A DNA stretch of 64,000 nt from JANQQN01 sp964519665 (GTDB taxonomy: Bacteria > Myxococcota > Kuafuiibacteriia > Kuafuiibacteriales > Kuafuiibacteriaceae): contig CAZFIV010000012.1 of NCBI GenBank assembly GCA_964519665.1, positions 52,781 to 116,780 of the forward strand, read 5' to 3'. Position numbers and translations under genes: made by a program. Shown here piece after piece: positions 55,061 through 63,650 of this stretch. Every line of letters starts with the position of its first letter. Within the stretch, counting starts at the first letter, position 1. The notes below the pieces were generated by a model. The model saw only the letters and a program-made list of their open reading frames with translations. It had not been told where the DNA came from and made no database searches.

Positions 55061-55438
55061 CTACGCCCTCGGACTGGCCGCCTGAGCGCGAATAGCTTGC
55101 CGAGTGGTCTCGACCGTCTCGAACAGGAAAGCGACCGCTTCGCCGACCTCCTCGCGCTGACGTACCATCAGCGACGCCGCCCCGGAGGCGGTCGGTATGC
55201 TCAGTGGCGACCGACGCGGCGGCACCCACAGTCCCGAGATATCGATCCGGACCCCGCCTTTGCGCGACCGAAGCCGCAGATACGCAAGCGCTCGGCCATC
55301 GCAGTCGAGGCGACGGTAAGGGGGCGGACCCGGTGTCATGACGATGCCTTCGAAGATCCGTTCGCCACTATGGGTGACGACTCGAATGATCTCGTTCATC
55401 CACTGCCGAAGGTCCCGATTCTGTTCATCGCTATTCAT
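55061..55438 (-). CDS. Small conserved-looking protein of unknown function
   Basis: The 125-residue product starts at ATG 55438 with AAGGAG seven bases upstream, which is the main evidence for the gene. It contains LRQWMNEIIRVVTHSGERIFEGIVM, DCDGRALAYLRLRSRKGG and VRQREEVGEAVAFLFETVETTRQ. No signal, membrane segment or known motif is seen. Upstream codons in the same frame are not used because the ribosome binding site favours this start. Confidence 0.6.
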   Translation of the reverse strand: MNSDEQNRDLRQWMNEIIRVVTHSGERIFEGIVMTPGPPPYRRLDCDGRALAYLRLRSRKGGVRIDISGLWVPPRRSPLSIPTASGAASLMVRQREEVGEAVAFLFETVETTRQAIRAQAASPRA

Positions 55439-55940
55439 AGTGAATCTCCTTACTGACGAGCCGACTCGAGACATCGCAGGTTTCGGGCCAGAGCCCGGCT
55501 TCGAGCGGCGGAGGTTCAACCGGTATCGGGGACGGTCACGCTTCGCAGGACCCCGCGAAATCACAAGCATTGTGACGTTTCGACCTTCGGCCGCTCAGCG
55601 CTTCGTCGTCCGACCGCCACGCGTCAACGCTGAACCGAATCGATTTCCGTCCGTCCATCCGATTTCCGACGAACACCTACCCGACGGTTCGGACCTGCCA
55701 AGCTCGAGCGCTGACGGGTCGACCGCCGGTCGGTATAGCGATGCGTTGGACGAGGTCAGATCGACGAACGGGCCGAAAGAGATCGGCGTCGGGGGCACAA
55801 GGAGACAGAAACGGCGCTCGATGGGGGCCGCGAGGCAGGGACGCAACGTTGGCCATCATCAGCTGACGTCCAACGATGCGCACCGCTCGAAGGGTCGGCG
55901 GCGGCCGGGCGGCGCCCGCCGAGCCCTTACGAAGCCGACC
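55439..55940. other. 500-base stretch without a supported gene
   Basis: Frames here are open by chance because of the high GC content, but none has a ribosome binding site, codon pattern or recognisable protein. The region separates the small protein gene from the end of the ribosomal operon and probably holds its promoter and the operon terminator. I could not place either. Confidence 0.5.
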
Positions 55941-56003
55941 GGCTACTCGGGCTACTCGGGCTACTCGGGCTACTCGGGCTACTCGGGCTACTCGGGCTAC
56001 TCG
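55941..56003. repeat. Seven tandem copies of a 9-bp unit (GGCTACTCG)
   Basis: Seven perfect head-to-tail copies run from 55941 to 56003 and adjoin a TCG/TCA triplet tract encoding the acidic end of L17. On the minus strand each unit reads Glu-stop-Pro, so the rplQ TAG is followed by six more TAG codons in the same frame. The array is likely to vary in copy number. Confidence 0.95.
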
Positions 56004-56467
56004 TCGTCGTCATCGTCATCGTCGTCGTCGTCGTCGTCCCGAACGACCGGCTCCGGCGTTTCGTAGTCGACGAATTCGATGAACGAAAGCGCCGCGTTGT
56101 CACCTTTGCGGTGACCGACCTTGATGATCCGAGTGTAGCCACCGGGCCGCTCTTTGAAGCGCACGGCGAGGTCATTAAACAGCGTATCGACCACTTTTTC
56201 GGCTCGCGTACGCCCATCGTCACTCGAAACATCCTTCGGATGTTTGCCCGGTGCTTTCAGCTGCGCGTAGACGCGCCGACGGGCGGCCAACGTGCCTGAC
56301 TTGCTGAGAGTGACCAGCTTTTCCGCCACGCGACGAAGCTCCTTCGCCTTGGCGTCAGTGGTCTTGATTCGACCGCGCTCGATGAGCGCCATCGCCATGT
56401 TGGCGAACATGGCCTCTCGGTGCTCGGCCGTGCGACCGAATTTTCGAAACGCTTTGCGGTGACGCAT
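55997..56467 (-). CDS. rplQ: 50S ribosomal protein L17, with poly-aspartate tail
   Basis: The 156-residue protein begins MRHRKAFRKFGRTAEHREAM, the L17 signature, with VAEKLVTLSKSGTLAARR following. After the normal core, at about residue 125, comes RKGDNAALSFIEFVDYETP, then a run of twelve Asp residues and a final Glu. The tail is encoded by a triplet repeat and is probably dispensable. The start overlaps the rpoA stop (TGATG). This is the last gene of the operon. Confidence 0.95.
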   Translation of the reverse strand: MRHRKAFRKFGRTAEHREAMFANMAMALIERGRIKTTDAKAKELRRVAEKLVTLSKSGTLAARRRVYAQLKAPGKHPKDVSSDDGRTRAEKVVDTLFNDLAVRFKERPGGYTRIIKVGHRKGDNAALSFIEFVDYETPEPVVRDDDDDDDDDDDDE

Positions 56468-57471
56468 CAGGGGCCTTTCTTCAGCTCCTTCGGTGGCCAG
56501 TTGTCCAGCTTCATTCCAAGCGACAGCCCCATTTCGGCGAGGATCTCTTTGATCTCCTTGAGGGACTTACGGCCGAAGTTCTTGGTCTTCAGCATCTCGC
56601 TTTCGGTCTTCTGAACCAGGTCACCGATATACTTGATGTTTGCGTTGGCCAGGCAGTTGGCCGAACGCACCGAAAGCTCGAGCTCGTCCACCGTGCGAAG
56701 GAGGTTCTCGTTGAACTTCTCTTCGGGCTGCGGCTCAACGACGATCTCGGGCTCTTGGTCTTCCTCGAAGTTGATGAAGATCGAGAGTTGATCCTTGATG
56801 ATCTTGGCGGCGTAAGCGACCGCGTCTTCCGGCGAGACAGAACCGTCGGTCCATGCCTCGAGCACCAGACGGTCGTAGTCGGTGCGCTGTGCCACGCGAG
56901 CGTTGGTCACGTGGTAATTCACCTTCTTGACCGGTGAGAAGATGGCGTCGACCGGAATCGCGTCGATCGGCATGTTGCCGGTCTTGTTGCCCTCGGCCTG
57001 GATGTACCCGCGGCCTTTGCGACAGGTCATTTCCATCTTCAAGTGACCGTCTTCGCCCACCGTCGCGACGACCATATCGGGGTTCAGGATGGTGACCCCG
57101 TCGGGCGTCTCGATGTCCGCCGCTCGAACGATCCACGGCCCCTTGCGGTCGACCCGCAGCGTCTTCTGGTCGAACGTGTCCATCTTGATGAGGACGTCCT
57201 TCACGTTCAGGATGATGTCCGCGACGTCTTCGGTGATACCGGGCAACGACGTGAACTCGTGAAGGGCGCCTTCGATGCGGACCGAGGTGACCGCGGCGCC
57301 CTGCAGCGACGACAGCAGCACCCGACGCAACGAATTACCGATCGTGATCCCGAAGCCGCGCTCGAGCGGCTCGGCCACGAATTTTCCGTATTGTGGCGTC
57401 AGCGATTCTTTGTCGACCACCAGGCGCTTCGGCTTGATGAGGTCTCGCCAGTTACGATGGATATCTCTCAT
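56467..57471 (-). CDS. rpoA: RNA polymerase alpha subunit
   Basis: The 334-residue subunit has the assembly domain (YGKFVAEPLERGFGITIGNSLRRVLLSSLQGAAV) and the C-terminal promoter-binding domain (VDELELSVRSANCLANANI, KTKNFGRKSLKEIKEIL). ATG 57471 was chosen as it gives the usual N-terminus and has GGGAGGGG upstream. The rpsD gene that commonly sits just before rpoA is absent: only 155 bases separate rpoA from rpsK. Confidence 0.97.
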   Translation of the reverse strand: MRDIHRNWRDLIKPKRLVVDKESLTPQYGKFVAEPLERGFGITIGNSLRRVLLSSLQGAAVTSVRIEGALHEFTSLPGITEDVADIILNVKDVLIKMDTFDQKTLRVDRKGPWIVRAADIETPDGVTILNPDMVVATVGEDGHLKMEMTCRKGRGYIQAEGNKTGNMPIDAIPVDAIFSPVKKVNYHVTNARVAQRTDYDRLVLEAWTDGSVSPEDAVAYAAKIIKDQLSIFINFEEDQEPEIVVEPQPEEKFNENLLRTVDELELSVRSANCLANANIKYIGDLVQKTESEMLKTKNFGRKSLKEIKEILAEMGLSLGMKLDNWPPKELKKGP

Positions 57472-57626
57472 TTCATTCCCCTCCCACCCCCTCGCGCCCG
57501 TCCTGGAGCGCACCACGGTGTTCGAGTTCGGCTGCCGCCGATGCCATCGCCATCCTTTGCGAGAGCGTTTTGTTGTTGTCCAGCGCCCCCCGAGGTCAGT
57601 CGAAGGGGCGCCCACGAGTTGTCGAC

Positions 57627-58013
57627 CTAGACTCGGCGCCGCTTGGGTGGCCGGCAGCCATTGTGCGGAAGCGGAGTCACGTCTTTAACGAGGGTGACCT
57701 TGATGCCCGCCGCGGACACCGCCCGCAGGGCGGCTTCCCGGCCCGAACCGGGCCCTTTCACCAAAACGATGCAAGACCGCATACCGTTGTCCATCGCGGC
57801 TCGCGCGGCCTCGTCGGCGGCGACCTGAGCGGCGAACGGGGTGCTCTTCCGTGATCCTCGAAAGCCCTTCGAACCCGCTGAGCACCACGATATCGCGTTG
57901 CCGGCGAGATCGGTGAACGTGATCAGCGTGTTGTTGAAGCTCGCCTGGATATGCGCCACCCCGTGCGGGATGTTCTTCTTGACCTTCTTCTTCTGACTGC
58001 GAGGATTTGCCAT
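57627..58013 (-). CDS. rpsK: 30S ribosomal protein S11
   Basis: The 128-residue protein has GVAHIQASFNNTLITFTDL, GFRGSRKSTPFAAQ, VKGPGSGREAALRA and the terminal PHNGCRPPKRRRV, all diagnostic of S11, which lines the mRNA path in the 30S platform. It is in the alpha operon after rpsM. Confidence 0.97.
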   Translation of the reverse strand: MANPRSQKKKVKKNIPHGVAHIQASFNNTLITFTDLAGNAISWCSAGSKGFRGSRKSTPFAAQVAADEAARAAMDNGMRSCIVLVKGPGSGREAALRAVSAAGIKVTLVKDVTPLPHNGCRPPKRRRV

Positions 58014-58047
58014 CGTTTATGCCCTCGGCACCACTTCTCAGCGGGGC

Positions 58048-58413
58048 CTACTTCTTCTTGATGCTGCCCTTGCGAGGCCCCTTGCGGGTTCGCGCATTGG
58101 TGTGCGTTCGCTGACCGCGCACGGGCAATCCTCGACGGTGACGAATCCCGCGATAGCAACCCAGATCCATGAGCCGCTTGATATTCATCGAGATTTCGCG
58201 GCGGAGGTCACCTTCCACCTTGTAGTCCCGCTCCAAAACTTCGCGAATCTTCGCGACGTCTTGGTCGGTGAGCTTGTCGGAGTTGAGCGCGTACTCGATG
58301 CCCGACTTGTCGAGAATGTCGCGAGAGACCTTCGGACCAATGCCGTAGATGTAGGTCAACGCGATCACCATATGCTTGTTGCGTGGAAGGTCGACGCCTG
58401 CGATTCGTGCCAT
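58048..58413 (-). CDS. rpsM: 30S ribosomal protein S13
   Basis: The 121-residue protein has MARIAGVDLPRNK, LTYIYGIG, DLRREISMNIKRLMDLGCYR and GLPVRGQRTHTNARTRKG. S13 contacts the 50S subunit through bridges at the head of the 30S. The basic tail KKK is typical. Confidence 0.97.
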   Translation of the reverse strand: MARIAGVDLPRNKHMVIALTYIYGIGPKVSRDILDKSGIEYALNSDKLTDQDVAKIREVLERDYKVEGDLRREISMNIKRLMDLGCYRGIRHRRGLPVRGQRTHTNARTRKGPRKGSIKKK

Positions 58414-58424
58414 CGTCGTTCCCC

Positions 58425-58541
58425 TTAGCCTTGCCGCTGCTTGTGGCTCGGCTCATCTTTACAGATCACACGCACCACGCCGCGACGGCGAACGATTTTG
58501 CACTTCGGGCACATCTTCTTGACCGACGTTCGCACTTTCAT
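58425..58541 (-). CDS. rpmJ: 50S ribosomal protein L36
   Basis: A 38-residue protein, MKVRTSVKKMCPKCKIVRRR, then RVICKDEPSHKQRQG. It keeps the zinc-binding set of three Cys and one His, so it is the zinc-containing (C+) form. It lies 12 bases before rpsM. Its place just before rpsM is canonical. Confidence 0.95.
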   Translation of the reverse strand: MKVRTSVKKMCPKCKIVRRRGVVRVICKDEPSHKQRQG

Positions 58542-58617
58542 GAGTCCCAACCTCGTTCCAAAGTTTGGCCGGCGTTGCTATCACATCCGACCCTGATACC
58601 GAAAGGATTAATATCTG

Positions 58618-59931
58618 TCACGCCGGTGTCTTTCGAGTGCGGATCTTGCCCGAGGTCCCTGTGAAACCCTCGTAACTCCGCGAAATAAGGTGAGATTCGA
58701 TCTGCTGAACCGTATCCAGCGCGACGCCGACGACGATAAGAAGACCGGTTCCACCAAAGTAAAAGGGTAGCCGCGGAATCGCCTGCAGAAGGCCGTTCGG
58801 CAGAATGCAGACCACGGTCAGATAGATCGCGGCACCCGTCGTGAGCCGGGTCACCACTCGTTCGATGTATTCAGCCGTTCGTTTGCCAGGCCGAATGCCC
58901 GGCACGTATCCGCCAAATTTCTTCAGGTTGTCTGCCACGTCGACCGGATTGAAGATCACCGACGTGTAAAAGAACGTGAAGAAGATGATCAGGCCGCCGT
59001 AAATGGCGTTGTACATCCATGCCTGCGGCTGAAGCGCGGCTTGAACCGGCTGCAAGAAAGGCACGAAGTCCGCCACCGTGGCCGGGAACAGGAGCAACGA
59101 CGACGCAAAGATCGGCGGGATCACGTTGGCCGTATTCACCTTCAACGGCAGGTGTGTCGACTGCCCACCATACTGTTTCTGGCCGACCACCCGCTTGGAA
59201 TACTGAATCGGAATGCGCCTTTGCCCTCGTTCGACGAAGACGACGAAGGCGATGGCCAGGACGACAAGGACCCCGATGAGCATGAGCTCGATCGATTTGA
59301 GAGACCCCGTTTGTGCGGTTTCCCACACCCGATAGAGGCCGGCCGGAAGCCCGGAGACGATACCCGCGAAAATGATGAGCGACATACCATTACCAATGCC
59401 GCGTTCGGTGATCTGCTCGCCCAGCCACATGATGAAGGCCGTCCCCGCGGTGAGGGACAGGACGGTAATGATCTTGAACCCGATGCCTGGCGTGTGAACG
59501 ATCATCTGCCCGCGGTAGTCGAAGCTCTCGAGATTCTGGGCGATCACGCTGCCCTGAATGACCGACAGGAGGATGGTTCCATAGCGGGTGTACTGAGTGA
59601 TCTTCTTGCGGCCCTGCTCGCCTTCCTTCGAGAGTCGCTCCAGGGAAGGAACCACGACCGTGAGGAGCTGCAGGATAATGCTCGAGGAAATGTAGGGCAT
59701 GATGCCCAGCGAAAAGACCGATGCCTGGGAGATGGCTCCGCCGACGAACGCATTGAACATGCCGAACAGCGTGCCGTCTTTGCTGGCGATGAGCTTTTGC
59801 ATCAATTCGCGGTCGACCCCCGGGACCGTGATGTAGATCCCCAGCCGATAGACCGCCAGCAGAGCCAGCGTGAAGAGAATCCGCTGCCGCAGCTCCGGCA
59901 CTTTCCCGATGTTGGCAAACGAAGCCGTCAT
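58618..59931 (-). CDS. secY: Preprotein translocase subunit SecY
   Basis: The 437-residue protein has ten membrane helices and the hallmarks of the Sec channel: LFGMFNAFVGGAISQASVFSLGIMPYISSSIILQLL region, ITERGIGNGMSLIIFAGI, and the cytoplasmic loop RRIPIQYSKRVVGQ. It lies between rplO and rpmJ. The genes adk, map and infA, often found between secY and rpmJ, are absent, and only 76 bases separate secY from rpmJ. Confidence 0.97.
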   Translation of the reverse strand: MTASFANIGKVPELRQRILFTLALLAVYRLGIYITVPGVDRELMQKLIASKDGTLFGMFNAFVGGAISQASVFSLGIMPYISSSIILQLLTVVVPSLERLSKEGEQGRKKITQYTRYGTILLSVIQGSVIAQNLESFDYRGQMIVHTPGIGFKIITVLSLTAGTAFIMWLGEQITERGIGNGMSLIIFAGIVSGLPAGLYRVWETAQTGSLKSIELMLIGVLVVLAIAFVVFVERGQRRIPIQYSKRVVGQKQYGGQSTHLPLKVNTANVIPPIFASSLLLFPATVADFVPFLQPVQAALQPQAWMYNAIYGGLIIFFTFFYTSVIFNPVDVADNLKKFGGYVPGIRPGKRTAEYIERVVTRLTTGAAIYLTVVCILPNGLLQAIPRLPFYFGGTGLLIVVGVALDTVQQIESHLISRSYEGFTGTSGKIRTRKTPA

Positions 59932-60027
59932 CTCAACCTTCCTTCGGTTCCTTCAGCAACGCGCGGCCCTCGGACTGCAGTGCACCGTCGTTGCTCAATG
60001 GTCGTTGCTCAAATGAGCGCCGAGCCG

Positions 60028-60552
60028 TCAGCCATCGGCTTTGGGCGCATCGCCCGCTGCACGCCGGGTCTTTCGAGCGTCCGGCCGAGTCCACTTGGCT
60101 CGGTCAGGAATGAGCTCGACCTTGCCCCCCGCCGCCTCGACCACCTCGCGCGCGCCCGCGCTGATGCGATTCACCTTTACGTCGACCCGAACGTCCAGTC
60201 TCGAATTTCCGATCAGCTTCACCCCGTCGACCCGACCGCGTACGAGGCCAGCCTCACGCAACGCGGCAAAGTCGACCACGCTTCCTTCGGAGAAGCGGGA
60301 CAGGAAAGAAACCCGAACCTCAGCAAAGTTCTTGCTGAATGGGTTCTTGAATCCCCGCTTCGGCAACCGGCGCTGCAGGGGCATCGAGCCACCTTCGAAG
60401 CCGGGCCGTACGCCTCCGGATTTACGGGCCTTTTGCCCCTTCATGCCGCGGCCGGCCAGCTTGCCGTCGCCCGATGCACGACCACGACCCTTGTGCTTGC
60501 GCCGGCGGTTAGCGCCGGGGGAGGGTCTCAATCTGCTCAGTTCCCCACTCAT
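60028..60552 (-). CDS. rplO: 50S ribosomal protein L15
   Basis: The 174-residue protein has the start LRPSPGANRRRKHKGRGRASG, then GRGMKGQKARKSGGVRPGFEGG and MPLQRRLPKRGFKNPF. The C-terminal 25 residues, basic and Ala-rich, extend past the usual 145-residue form. Confidence 0.95.
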   Translation of the reverse strand: MSGELSRLRPSPGANRRRKHKGRGRASGDGKLAGRGMKGQKARKSGGVRPGFEGGSMPLQRRLPKRGFKNPFSKNFAEVRVSFLSRFSEGSVVDFAALREAGLVRGRVDGVKLIGNSRLDVRVDVKVNRISAGAREVVEAAGGKVELIPDRAKWTRPDARKTRRAAGDAPKADG

Positions 60553-60682
60553 CGGTCTTCCCCAATCTTAACCAAACTTACCCAAACGTTCAGTCCGCTA
60601 CGTATACGTCGACGCGAGCGGCAGGCCAACGAAGGGGCTCCGGCATCACGCCGCTGCCCCCCGGCCGCCGGCCAGCGCGACC

Positions 60683-60925
60683 TCAGGAGGTCTGCGCCCG
60701 CTGCTTGCGGAGCCTCGCGCTGTCGCGAAGGCTGTCGTCGCCGTCGAATCGCTCCACCTCCAGCATGTGCTGGACCTTCATAATCATTCCGCGGATGGGA
60801 ACCGTATCCATGAGGATTTTGGTCTGCTCCCGGTTTCGCAAGCCGAGGCCCTGAAGGGTCGCCTTTTGCTTCTCGGTGCATTTGCTCAACCCGCGGATGA
60901 GCTTCACTCGAATTAAACTCGCCAT
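60683..60925 (-). CDS. rpmD: 50S ribosomal protein L30
   Basis: The 80-residue protein has IRVKLIRGLSKCTEKQKATL and LGLRNREQTKILMDTVPIRGMI, the L30 signature, plus about 18 extra residues at the C-terminus compared with the usual 60. It is separated from rplO by 130 bases, wider than usual in this operon, with no gene seen in the gap. Confidence 0.95.
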   Translation of the reverse strand: MASLIRVKLIRGLSKCTEKQKATLQGLGLRNREQTKILMDTVPIRGMIMKVQHMLEVERFDGDDSLRDSARLRKQRAQTS

Positions 60926-60937
60926 CTCTCGGGCTCC

Positions 60938-61489
60938 TCAGGTGGTGCTCAATCCGGTGGGAACCTGGAACTTGAGCTCGACCGGCTGGAGACCATCGGT
61001 GGCCACCGACCGGCGATTCGACTGTTCCTTCACCGTGGTAAGATTGCGCAGCGCTTCGACCGCCGCGTTCACGACGTTGTGCTTGTTCGAGGTGCCAAAG
61101 CTCTTCGTCAGGACGTCCCGAATGCCCGCCGACTCGAGGACGGCGCGAACCGGACCACCCGCGATAACGCCGGTACCTGGGCGGGCCGGCCGCATAACGA
61201 CCTTCCCGGCCCCGAATCGCCCGATGATCTCGTGCGGAATCGTGCGCCCCCACAGCGGCACCTTGAACAGGCTCTTTTCGGCCTGATCTCGACCTTTGCG
61301 GATGGCTTCCGGCACTTCGTTGGCTTTGCCGAGCCCGACGCCCACGTGGCCCTCGCCGTCTCCGACGACGACCAGCGCCGAGAACGAGAAACGACGACCG
61401 CCCTTTACGACCTTCGCCACCCGGTTGATGTGGATGACGCGATCGACGAGCTCCAGCTCTTTCGGATTGATAATTTCGTGTCGAGGCAT
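60938..61489 (-). CDS. rpsE: 30S ribosomal protein S5
   Basis: The 183-residue protein has RVAKVVKGGRRFSFSALVVVG, GHVGVGLGKANEVPEAIRKG, RPARPGTGVIAGGPVRAVLE and TKSFGTSNKHNVV, all S5 hallmarks. S5 helps keep translational fidelity. Confidence 0.97.
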   Translation of the reverse strand: MPRHEIINPKELELVDRVIHINRVAKVVKGGRRFSFSALVVVGDGEGHVGVGLGKANEVPEAIRKGRDQAEKSLFKVPLWGRTIPHEIIGRFGAGKVVMRPARPGTGVIAGGPVRAVLESAGIRDVLTKSFGTSNKHNVVNAAVEALRNLTTVKEQSNRRSVATDGLQPVELKFQVPTGLSTT

Positions 61490-61505
61490 GTTGTCATCCT
61501 TCGGC

Positions 61506-61880
61506 CTAGAACTTCAGGCCGCCCTCCCGAGCGCCCTTGGCGAGCGCCGCGATGCGGCCATGAAAAGGCCATCCGTTTCGGTCGAACACCACCACCTCGA
61601 TGCCCTTGGCTTTCGCCGCCTCGGCGAGCTCCTGCCCGACCTTCTCCGCGGCTTCGGTCTTCTTGAGCCCGTTGACGCCGTCCCGAAGAGACTTCGACCG
61701 GGTCGAAGACGAAGCCAGTGTCGTGCCTCCGATATCGTCTATCAGCTGCGCGTAGATGTGCTTCGCGCTTCGGTAGACCGACAATCGGGGTCGATTCGCG
61801 CTGCCTTCGATACGGCGGCGAATCGACAAGGCGCGACGAAGTCGGCGCCGCAGGTTTTCGTTTCTGATCTTGCGTTTCAT
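61506..61880 (-). CDS. rplR: 50S ribosomal protein L18
   Basis: The 124-residue protein has RRLRRALSIRRRIEGSANRP, RLSVYRSAKHIYAQLIDD and the C-terminal VVFDRNGWPFHGRIAALA, which identify L18, the 5S rRNA binder. Confidence 0.96.
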   Translation of the reverse strand: MKRKIRNENLRRRLRRALSIRRRIEGSANRPRLSVYRSAKHIYAQLIDDIGGTTLASSSTRSKSLRDGVNGLKKTEAAEKVGQELAEAAKAKGIEVVVFDRNGWPFHGRIAALAKGAREGGLKF

Positions 61881-61899
61881 GACGCCAACCTTTCCTGGG

Positions 61900-62436
61900 C
61901 TAGTTGCCCGTCTTGCCTTCTTTGCGCCGGATTCGCTCGCCGACGTACTTGATACCTTTACCCTTATAGGGCTCGCAGGGTCGATACGCCCGAATTTCGG
62001 CCGCGACTCGACCCACCAGCTCTTTGTCGATCGACTCGAGGTGCACGACGGTCTGTTTGTCGACTTTGCAGTCCACGCCGTCGGGAATCGGGTGATTCAC
62101 ATCATGCGACAGGCCGACTTGGAGGTTGAGGACCTTGCCCTTCATTTCGGCCCGGTAGCCGACCCCCGTGATCTCGAGTGACTGCTTGAAGGGGGTCACC
62201 ACGCCGGCGACCATGTTCGCGACCAGCGTACGGCTCAGGCCGTGCTGCGACCGCGCTTTGCGCTCTTCGTTGACCCGTTCGAAGATGACTTGGTTGCCTT
62301 CGATCTTTGCCGAGACCAGCTCCGGGATGCGGCGCTCCAAGTTGCCCTTCGGGCCTTGAACCTTCACCACGTCTCCGGCGAGTTCAATCTTGACGCCGGC
62401 CGGCACATCGACTGGCTTCTTACCAATTCGCGACAT
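61900..62436 (-). CDS. rplF: 50S ribosomal protein L6
   Basis: The 178-residue protein starts MSRIGKKPVDVPAGVKIEL, with VKVQGPKGNLERRIPELVS and the C-terminal RPCEPYKGKGIKYVGERIRRKEGK, a clear L6. Confidence 0.97.
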   Translation of the reverse strand: MSRIGKKPVDVPAGVKIELAGDVVKVQGPKGNLERRIPELVSAKIEGNQVIFERVNEERKARSQHGLSRTLVANMVAGVVTPFKQSLEITGVGYRAEMKGKVLNLQVGLSHDVNHPIPDGVDCKVDKQTVVHLESIDKELVGRVAAEIRAYRPCEPYKGKGIKYVGERIRRKEGKTGN

Positions 62437-62446
62437 GGTTCACTCC

Positions 62447-62848
62447 TCACCATACAGTGCAGACTAGCTCGCCGCCGATCCGCATCCGTCGCGCTTCCCG
62501 GTCGGTCTTGACCCCCTGGGAAGTGGACAAAATCGCAATACCGAGTCCGTTTCGAATCGACGGAATTCGATCTGCGTTCACGTACTGTCGTAGTGCCGGC
62601 CGACTCACCCGCTTCAGCCCGGTGATCACGGGGTCACGATTGCGGTCGTACCGAAGGTTGATCGTGAGGACTTTGGGCATTCCGTCCTCGACACTGTAGT
62701 CCTCGATGAATCCCTCGGACTTCAGCACTTCCGCGATGCGGACCTTCATCTTCGAAGACGGCATCGGCACCTTCACATGGCGCGCATTGATGCCGTTTCG
62801 AATCCTCGTCAGCATGTCGGCGATGGGGTCGTTTACCATTCCCGCCAT
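62447..62848 (-). CDS. rpsH: 30S ribosomal protein S8
   Basis: The 133-residue protein has VNDPIADMLTRIRNGINARH, VPMPSSKMKVRIAEVLKSEG and the C-terminal GLGIAILSTSQGVKTDREAR. ATG 62848 follows GAAGGAG, which decides it over a TTG seven codons upstream. Confidence 0.96.
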   Translation of the reverse strand: MAGMVNDPIADMLTRIRNGINARHVKVPMPSSKMKVRIAEVLKSEGFIEDYSVEDGMPKVLTINLRYDRNRDPVITGLKRVSRPALRQYVNADRIPSIRNGLGIAILSTSQGVKTDREARRMRIGGELVCTVW

Positions 62849-62963
62849 CTCTGCTCCTTCATTGGCCAAAAGGTTTCAGGAAGCGTCCTGACTGCTTTTG
62901 GCGTAAAGCCCTCGGGCGCGCGGCAATCAACACGTCAGGCCACGACCCGGGTGGTCTTCCATA

Positions 62964-63638
62964 TCAGGCCGCGGCCTGACCCTGTTCCTGGTTACGGCGA
63001 CGGAACGGCATGCCCAGCGCACGCAGCAGCGTCAGTCCTTGCTCATCATTTTCGGCCGTGGTCACGACGCAGATGTTCATTCCACGAACCCGATCGACTT
63101 TGTCGTAGTCGATCTCCGGGAAGATGATCTGCTCTTTCAAGCCCAGGGTATAGTTACCCCGGCCGTCGAACGCCTTGTCGGACACGCCCTTGAAGTCGCG
63201 CTGTCGAGGCAGCGCGACGTTGATGAGCCGGTCCAAGAACTCCCACATCACGGCTCGACGCAGCGTGACCATGGCCCCGATCGGCATCCCTTCCCGCAGC
63301 TTGAAGTTCGAGACCGACTTCTTCGCCTTGGTCACGACCGCCTTTTGGCCCGTGATCGCCTCCAGCTCATCGACCGCCAACTCGAGCACCTTGTTGTTCG
63401 AGATGGCTTCCCCAAGCCCCATGTTGATCACGATCTTTTCGATCTTCGGCACTTGGCTGATCGACTTCAGGTTCAGGTCTTTCTTCAGCTGAGGCGCAAC
63501 CGTTTCACGGTACTGAGTCCACAGCCGAGGGTAAGGGCGCTTCTGCTCGGGAAGGACCTCAGCCCCACCTTTCTTCTTGCCACCCTTCTCTTTTCCCCTG
63601 GCCTTGTCTTTGCCCTGCTGCTTCTTCTCTTTGGCCAT
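62964..63638 (-). CDS. rplE: 50S ribosomal protein L5, with lysine-rich N-terminal extension
   Basis: The 224-residue protein has the L5 core from about residue 38 (TQYRETVAPQLKKDLNLKS, KIVINMGLGEAISNNK, PRQRDFKGVS, EQIIFPEIDYDKV). The first 35 residues form a Lys/Gly/Glu-rich tail not found in the usual 180-residue L5. AGGAGG lies nine bases before ATG 63638, so the extension is translated. The rpsN gene normally found between rplE and rpsH is absent; the gap to rpsH is 115 bases. Confidence 0.95.
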   Translation of the reverse strand: MAKEKKQQGKDKARGKEKGGKKKGGAEVLPEQKRPYPRLWTQYRETVAPQLKKDLNLKSISQVPKIEKIVINMGLGEAISNNKVLELAVDELEAITGQKAVVTKAKKSVSNFKLREGMPIGAMVTLRRAVMWEFLDRLINVALPRQRDFKGVSDKAFDGRGNYTLGLKEQIIFPEIDYDKVDRVRGMNICVVTTAENDEQGLTLLRALGMPFRRRNQEQGQAAA

Positions 63639-63650
63639 CGGTCAAGCCTC

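Noticed and set aside
55338..56066. 242-codon plus-strand frame ending in Gly-Tyr-Ser repeats
   Set aside because: The repeats come from the 9-bp array read on the other strand. The rest overlaps the small minus-strand gene and has no ribosome binding site or motif.
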